Below, piece by piece: positions 16,163 to 24,426 of a stretch of DNA of 24,426 nt. Source of the DNA: HGW-17 sp938004375 (GTDB taxonomy: Bacteria > Myxococcota_A > Polyangia > HGW-17); contig DAIRVS010000056.1 in assembly GCA_036802685.1 (NCBI GenBank), forward strand, positions 1 through 24,426, written 5' to 3'. Below the pieces are notes generated by a model that was not told the origin of the DNA, made no database searches, and saw nothing but the letters and a program-made list of their open reading frames with translations. Position 1 is the first letter of the stretch. The number at the start of each line of letters is the position of its first letter. The position numbers and the translations under genes are program-made.

Positions 16163-18061
16163 ACGCCGATTTCGTCCAGCCACGGCCACGCCCCGGCGAC
16201 CGCCGGCGTCCGCCAGAGCTGACGTCTTCGGAACAGAGCGTGCGTTTCAGTCCTCAGCAGCTTTCGCAGATTCGCAAGGCCCTCCGCATCGCCGACGTGA
16301 TTGGCGCCCGGATCACGCTGCACCAGTCGGGCGCCCAGCTCCGCGGCCCCTGCCCCTTCCACCAGGAAAAAGATCCGAGCTTCTACGTCTACCCGGACAA
16401 GGAGTTTTTCATCTGTTACGGCTGCCAGGCCAAGGGGGACGTCTTCGACTTCCTGATGCGCAGCGAGGGCTTCACCTTCTCCGAGGCCGTCTCGGCCGCC
16501 GCCGCCGCCGCCGGGATCGAGCTCGAACCCCAGAGCGCGGAGGAGCACGACGAGGAACGCCGACGGGAGCGGCATCGCCAGCGGCTCTATCGGGTGAACG
16601 AGGCGGCCGCGGACTTCTTCCGGGACCGACTGCAGGGCGAGGGCGCGGCCCACGCCCGGGACTATCTCGATGGACGCGGCCTGGGTCCCGAGGTGCTGCA
16701 CCATTACCGGATCGGCTACGCGCCCGACTCCTGGGACGCGCTGACCCGGCACCTCCAGGAACTGGACCTGACCGCCGAGGCGCTCGAGGTCGGCCTCTTG
16801 CGCGAAGGCCAGCAGGGCCGAGGTCCCTACGACTTCTTCCGGGACCGGATCATGTTCCCCATCGCCGACTCCTTCGGGCACGTCCGGGGCTTCTCCAGCC
16901 GGATCCTGCGCGCCGACCGGCCCGAAGGGAAATACGTCAACAGCCCGGAGTCCGCGGTCTACACCAAGGGCCAGTCCGTCTACGGCCTTCATGAAGTCCA
17001 GCGGCACCTGCGGCAGGCCGATCGCGTGATCCTGGTCGAAGGAAACGTGGACGTGCTCACCTGCGCGCAGGCGGGACTACCCCCGGTGGTCGCCCCCCTG
17101 GGCACCGCCCTCACCGCCGCACAGATCCAGGTACTGATGCGCTACACGAAGAACGTGTGGCTGATGTTCGACGGCGACTCGGCCGGGCGCAAGGCCACGC
17201 TGCGCGCCCTGCCCCTGCTTCTTGAAGCCGGCAGCGGCGGACGGGTGGTGCTGTTGCCCGAACCCCACGACCCCGACTCCCTCGTCCGTGAACAGGGGCC
17301 CGAAGCAGCCCGCAAGTGGATCGACCGGGCCCTGCCGGTGCTCGACACCTTCCTCCAACTCACCCTCGCCCCGCCCGAAGCGCCGATCTCCGAGCGCGCC
17401 CGCAGCCTGGAGGCGACCGCCGGCGTGTGGAAGTGGGTGCCCGCCGCCCAGCGCGGTCCCTATATCAATCAAATCGCGCTCATGCTCCGGCTCGACGCTG
17501 CCGATGTCCGGCCCGTGCTGGAACCCGCCTCCGGCGCCGGTCGGTTCCGGATCCCGGCCACCGGTCCCGCGCCGGACGCCGCCGCGGGGTCCGCGCAGCC
17601 CGAGCCTGTCCTGTCGGCCGAAGAGAAAGCCGAGTACCGACACCTGTTCCACCTCTTCTGCTTCCTCACCCGTCACGAGCGGCTGGTCGGGGACGAGCTC
17701 CTCGCCCTCCTGGGCGACCAGCTGGCCAGCGCCGCCGTGCGGGATTTGTGGCGCACGGTCCTCGAGGAGCACCTGTGGCGGGACACCGAAAAATTTCTCA
17801 CGCTGCTTCATCCTGCAGCCGCCCGTTCCTACCTGGAGATCGCCGAGTCCATGAAAACCATCGCGCAACCGGAAGAGACCCTCTCCGAGTTCCTGCGCAA
17901 CTTCAAACTCCATGGCGTGAAGCGAAAGATCCGGGAACTGGACGGCCAACTGCAGGCCCTGAACAAGCGGGATCAATCCGAGCTCTACCGGAGCCTGCTC
18001 CAAGAGCGGATGAACCTGGAGAAGACACGCAACCAACTTGTCCAAATCCGAGGGGCAACAC

Positions 18062-21006
<2,945 letters not shown>

Positions 21007-21029
21007 TCCCTGAAACAGCTGGAGACACC

Positions 21030-22163
21030 ATGCAACTCACCCCCGCAGTCACCTCGGCGTTGACCCGGATCACCCAGGGGAGGGATCTTCCCTTCTATTG
21101 GTATGACTCGGACCTGATCACCCGGCATTGCCAGGACTTCGCCCGGATTCCCTATGCTCCCAAGTCGGTCCACTTCGCCACCATGGCCAACGCCAACCCC
21201 GACTTTCTCCGCCTGACCAAGGCGGCCGGGATCAACGTGTTCGTCAATTCCCTGGGCCACATGCAGATCGCCCAGTACGTGGGCTATTCGGGCCGGGACA
21301 TCGTGTTCACCTCCTCGGGCATGAGCGACTCCCTGCTCGCCACGGTCCGAAACGCCGGGGCCGTGCTCAACCTCGACTCGGTGGGTCAGTTGCGGCGCTT
21401 CTGGAAGTTGTTCCCGGACGCCCCCATCGGGCTGCGCTGCAACATCGGGGACCGGGTCACTCCGAAAAAGACGCGCAGCGGCTATTTCCTCGGCAAGGAC
21501 AGCCGCCTGGGCCTGGACCTGCCCGAGCTCGAGGAGCTCGCCGGCAACCCTCACATCGAGGGGCTTCATCTGTACCTGGGCACCGACATCATGGACCTGG
21601 AGTACTACAAGGATTGCTACGAGGTCATGGCCGAGCTGGCCACCCTCTTCCCGAACCTGACCTACCTCGACTTCGGCGGCGGCTTCGGTGCCGAGGACAA
21701 GGGCGGGGCCCACTTCCCCATGGACGAGTACGGCGCGCTGGTCACGGCCATCATGACGCGGCTCTCCGAGCGAATGGGCCGCCCGATCCAGCTCCTACTC
21801 GAGCCGGGACGCATCATCGGCGCCGAGGCCGGCTTCCTCGCCGTGCGCGTCACCGACGTCAAGCTGCGCCACGGCCGCCAGCTCGTCGGCGTCAACGCCT
21901 CCTCGGCCCAGTTCACGCGCCCCCTGCTGTACCCCGACGATGCCTGGCACCCCGTGTTCCGCCTGTCGGGCCGCGACGGAGCCCCGATGGACACCTCCGT
22001 GTACGGCTGCTCCACCTACAGCCGCGACTTCCTCGCCCACGACATCCGGCTCCCGCAGGTCGACGAGGACGAGTGGCTGGTGTTCAGTCTCGCCGGCTCC
22101 TATTGCGCCTCGTCCTACACGCGGTTCCTGGGCTTCGAGCAGATCGAGGAGATCTTCTCGTGA
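21030..22163 (+). CDS. Alanine-racemase-fold PLP decarboxylase homologue (ODC/DAPDC type) lacking the PLP-binding lysine
   Basis: 377 aa, ATG with GGAGA upstream, 23 nt after rpoD. The fold-type III layout is clear: PFYWYDSDLI at the N-terminus, then HFATMANANPDFL where the family has YAxKANxNxxIL, GLHLYLGTD (family GLHxHxGS), LDFGGGF, LLEPGR (phosphate- and pyridine-binding residues), GCSTYSRD (family GPxCxSxD) and a C-terminal GSYCASSYTRFLGF. The lysine that forms the PLP aldimine is Met52, the second His of HxH is Tyr, and the catalytic Cys position appears to be Thr. The GGGF and EPGR motifs remain. It is either a pseudoenzyme or an enzyme with altered chemistry. The stop overlaps the next gene (GTGA), consistent with a functional unit with the two acyltransferase-like proteins. 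Confidence 0.8.
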   Translation: MQLTPAVTSALTRITQGRDLPFYWYDSDLITRHCQDFARIPYAPKSVHFATMANANPDFLRLTKAAGINVFVNSLGHMQIAQYVGYSGRDIVFTSSGMSDSLLATVRNAGAVLNLDSVGQLRRFWKLFPDAPIGLRCNIGDRVTPKKTRSGYFLGKDSRLGLDLPELEELAGNPHIEGLHLYLGTDIMDLEYYKDCYEVMAELATLFPNLTYLDFGGGFGAEDKGGAHFPMDEYGALVTAIMTRLSERMGRPIQLLLEPGRIIGAEAGFLAVRVTDVKLRHGRQLVGVNASSAQFTRPLLYPDDAWHPVFRLSGRDGAPMDTSVYGCSTYSRDFLAHDIRLPQVDEDEWLVFSLAGSYCASSYTRFLGFEQIEEIFS

Positions 22164-23350
22164 TCCACGCGGTGACCGTCGTCTCCCGGGCCCAGTGGCG
22201 CCGCTTCTGCGGGCTTCCGGCCGCGGTGTACGCCGGCAACCCCCATGCGCGCGCCACGGAAGAGGATCTGATCTCCCTGCTGGCCCGCCCGAAGAGCGTC
22301 TTCTTCTCCCACGCCTCGGTGCGTAGCTATCTGCTGTGCAGCGGCCCCCATGCCGTCGGGCGCTTCTCCCTCATCGCCGACGAGCACCTGCCCGACGCGG
22401 TCCAAGTGGCCTTCTTCGAGGCCATCTTCGGCCTCCCGGACGTGCTCGACTGCCTGCGGCGGACCGCCGCCAACGCCTTCCCGGGACGGACGCGCCTGAT
22501 CGTCGGACTGTGCGGGCACCTCAACTACGCCGCCGGCTTCCTGGCGTCGCGCTTCGACGAGCCGCCCGTGTTCGGCCTGCCCTACTCGCCACCGTACTAC
22601 CTCGACTACTTCGCCGGCATGACCGAGCGCCGCATGGTCTCCTACCGCTTCCACAACGAGTCCTTCTACACCTTGTGGCGGGAGAACCGCCTGAAGCGGC
22701 GTACCACGACCACCGAGCGCTCCACCATCACCGTGCGTCCCATGGACCGGCGCCGGCTGCGCCAGGAGATCGCGCTCTACACCGAGCTCAACAACGCCTG
22801 CTTCCAGGAGCACCCCTTCTGGACCGACCGCCTGCCAGAGGAGGACTTCGAGCTCTTCCACCCGTTCCGCTTCCTCCTCAAGGACGAGAACCTCCTGTTC
22901 GCCGAGGACGCAGGACGCCCGGTGGGCTTCCTGCTCTGGTATCCCGACTTCAACCAGCTCGTGGGCTCCGGCGAGGCCTTCGGCCTGCGGCACGTGCTAG
23001 CCTACCAGGCCGCCCACACCGTCCCGCGGGAGCACCCCCGCACCGCGGCCTGGATCCGTCCCACCCAGGCCCTCGCTCACCGCACGCTCCGCCGCGCCGC
23101 CCTCATCGACACGGCCCGGCTCACCGAGATCGCCGTGCGCGACTCCCACCGCAAGGCCGGCGTCGTCGAGGCGCTCATCCGCGCGTTCACCAAAGTGCAG
23201 TACCTGCGCGGCTTCTCCTACACCGAGGGTGGCTTCATCTTCGAGGACAACGTCGCCAGCATCACCATGACGAAGCGCCTGCTGGAGTCCGCCTTCGGGC
23301 AGGCTCCGGAGCCCTACCGGCGCTTCGTCGTCTTCGAGGGATCCCTGTGA
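22160..23350 (+). CDS. YghO-like GNAT-family protein
   Basis: 396 aa from GTG 22160, overlapping the previous stop by 4 nt. The N-terminal half matches my memory of the E. coli YghO-type family: WRRFCGLPAAVYAGNP (family: fxxlPxxlYxxxP), VGRFSLIAD, FFEAIFGLPD, and the characteristic FDEPPVFGLPYSPPYYLDYF at 132-151. The C-terminal part (about 240-390) has GNAT features: GRPVGFLLWYPDF, TEIAVRDSHRKAGVVEALI (acetyl-CoA-loop-like, RxxGxx) and IFEDNVASITMTKRL. It probably transfers an acyl group to an amine, but the substrate is unknown. It is located between the decarboxylase homologue and a FemAB-like protein with 4-nt overlaps on both sides. Confidence 0.75.
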   Translation: MIHAVTVVSRAQWRRFCGLPAAVYAGNPHARATEEDLISLLARPKSVFFSHASVRSYLLCSGPHAVGRFSLIADEHLPDAVQVAFFEAIFGLPDVLDCLRRTAANAFPGRTRLIVGLCGHLNYAAGFLASRFDEPPVFGLPYSPPYYLDYFAGMTERRMVSYRFHNESFYTLWRENRLKRRTTTTERSTITVRPMDRRRLRQEIALYTELNNACFQEHPFWTDRLPEEDFELFHPFRFLLKDENLLFAEDAGRPVGFLLWYPDFNQLVGSGEAFGLRHVLAYQAAHTVPREHPRTAAWIRPTQALAHRTLRRAALIDTARLTEIAVRDSHRKAGVVEALIRAFTKVQYLRGFSYTEGGFIFEDNVASITMTKRLLESAFGQAPEPYRRFVVFEGSL

Positions 23351-24411
23351 GCGGCTTCCTCTTGCGCCACGACGTCGTCGACTCGCTGCCCGAGGACTGG
23401 GACGCCCTGGCCTCTGCCGCCTGGCAGCAGCGCTGGTTCCTCGCCCACGCCCACGCGACCAACCCCTGCGCCCAGCGGTATTACACCTGGACCGAGGGCG
23501 GTGCGTGCGTGGCCGGCGCCATCGTCTACGAGCTCCCCATCGACCTGCTCACGTACTTTCCGGTGAAGCTCCCGTTCACCGTCGCGCCGCGACTGCGGGT
23601 CTGCGGTGTGCCGGCCTCGGTGAGCTGCTCGGGCCTGCTCGGCCCCCCGGAGCGCGCCGCACGTCTGCTGGACCGGATCCGTGAGCTCGAGGCTGGCCTG
23701 TTCGTCGTCCTCAACCTGGACCCGCGACTGCCGGTCCCGGTCGTGTTCTCGGCCGGCCCCACCCTACCGACCGTCTCCCTGGAGCTGCCCTGGCGCACGA
23801 TGACGCAGTACGAGGCCGCCCTGCGCGCGGACTACCGCCGCCGCTTTCGGAAGATCCGCGCGCGATTCGCGGACTGCACGCTCGAGACCACCACCTGCGA
23901 CGCCTACACGCCCGAGCACCACGCCCAGTATCTCGCCGTGCTCGCCAAGAGCTGTGCCAAGCTCGAGACGCTGCCCGAGGCGTTCTTCCGGGCGCTGCCC
24001 TCCGACGCCTTCGAACTGACCTCCCTGCGGCGCGACGGACGCCTGCTGGGCTGGCTCGTGCTCCTCGTGCGCGACGGGCGTGCAGCCTTCTTCATGGGCG
24101 GCATGCCCGAGGACCAGGCCCGCGAGCCGGACCTCTACTTTTTCATCACCACGTGCGTGCTCGAGCGCGCCCTCGTCCGCGGCGCCCGCCACCTGGACCT
24201 GGGCCAGACCGCCGAAATCCCCAAGCTCCGCCTCGGCGGCCGCCTCGGGCCACGCCTGATGGCGGTCCACCACCCCAGCGCGGCCGTGCGCCTGCTCCTG
24301 GCCGCGGCGGCCCCGCTGCTCACGTACCACCGTCCCGTCGACGATCACCACGTCTTTTCCGCCCCCGCGCCGGAGTCCTCCGACCGGGGACGCCCCGGAG
24401 CCCCGTCATGA
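23347..24411 (+). CDS. FemAB/GNAT-like acyltransferase-family protein
   Basis: 354 aa from GTG 23347 in a GTGA overlap. The N-terminal region has WDALASAAWQQRWFLAHAH and two strands with PIDLLTYFPVKLPF. The middle region YEAALRADYRRRFRKIRARF is the basic helix typical of FemAB/GNAT-like proteins. It is followed by YLAVLAKSCAKLETLPEAFF, a strand pair GRLLGWLVLLVRDGRAAFFMGG, and a C-terminal LDLGQTAEIPKLRLGGRLGP resembling the end of FemAB-type domains (K-xxxG). These proteins add amino-acyl or acyl groups to amines. The last residues are Pro/Ser-rich and may be disordered. The stop overlaps the next ATG (ATGA), so the operon continues beyond the window. Confidence 0.7.
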   Translation: MSGFLLRHDVVDSLPEDWDALASAAWQQRWFLAHAHATNPCAQRYYTWTEGGACVAGAIVYELPIDLLTYFPVKLPFTVAPRLRVCGVPASVSCSGLLGPPERAARLLDRIRELEAGLFVVLNLDPRLPVPVVFSAGPTLPTVSLELPWRTMTQYEAALRADYRRRFRKIRARFADCTLETTTCDAYTPEHHAQYLAVLAKSCAKLETLPEAFFRALPSDAFELTSLRRDGRLLGWLVLLVRDGRAAFFMGGMPEDQAREPDLYFFITTCVLERALVRGARHLDLGQTAEIPKLRLGGRLGPRLMAVHHPSAAVRLLLAAAAPLLTYHRPVDDHHVFSAPAPESSDRGRPGAPS

Positions 24412-24426
24412 AGGTCCTCCTCGTCC
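24408..24426 (+). CDS. Start of a further gene in the operon (5' fragment, MKVLLV...)
   Basis: The ATG overlaps the previous stop (ATGA). Only six codons are visible. MKVLLV is a common start for Rossmann-like proteins, such as B12-binding radical SAM enzymes, glycosyltransferases and epimerases. The family cannot be determined. Confidence 0.5.

Overview
This is a 24.4 kb GC-rich chromosomal fragment, apparently from a draft or metagenome assembly because it holds a 100-N scaffold gap (18825-18924). Gene content (yajC-secD-secF-recJ, dnaG-rpoD, a DUF6178-type protein, SIMPL and LolC/E-type proteins) points to a Gram-negative with an outer membrane, most likely a Myxococcota/Desulfobacterota-like ('deltaproteobacterial') lineage. 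The phylum is an inference. Coding density is high, and I see no tRNA, rRNA, CRISPR array, insertion sequence or prophage.

Left block (1-3608, minus strand): a winged-helix protein, a signal-peptidase-I-like membrane protein that lacks the catalytic Ser and Lys, and a LolC/E-type ABC permease cut by the window edge form one likely operon with its own promoter. A SIMPL (DUF541) protein lies upstream of it. A 244-bp spacer (3609-3852) carries two small hexanucleotide arrays.

Central block (3853-15939, minus strand): yajC-secD-secF-recJ, then a small one-TM protein, a DUF6178-like protein, a radical SAM/SPASM protein with a PqqD/RRE-like N-terminus, and four tandem paralogous proteins of 204-257 aa. 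The four paralogs share a Cys-rich N-terminal signature, an FHA-like beta domain, a hydrophobic segment ending in Cys that looks like an internal lipobox, and a Pro-rich C-terminal tail carrying the motif [PDT][IM][DE][VTM]R[DPF]xPP. The radical SAM, DUF6178 and paralog group is the best candidate for an undescribed system. It looks like a RiPP-like or protein-maturation system in which the enzyme modifies membrane-tethered substrates.

Right block (16240-24426, plus strand): dnaG and rpoD (a macromolecular-synthesis operon without rpsU) are driven by a good sigma70-type promoter whose -35 box lies in a perfect inverted repeat. RpoD has a very long Lys/Pro/Ala/Gln-rich repetitive N-terminal extension, interrupted by the scaffold gap. 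Tightly coupled downstream genes encode an alanine-racemase-fold decarboxylase homologue with the PLP-lysine replaced by Met, a YghO-like GNAT protein, a FemAB/GNAT-like protein, and the first codons of a further gene. This suggests a small-molecule or acyl-conjugate pathway attached to the housekeeping operon.

All functions are read from the translated sequence and from memory of protein families. No database search was run.
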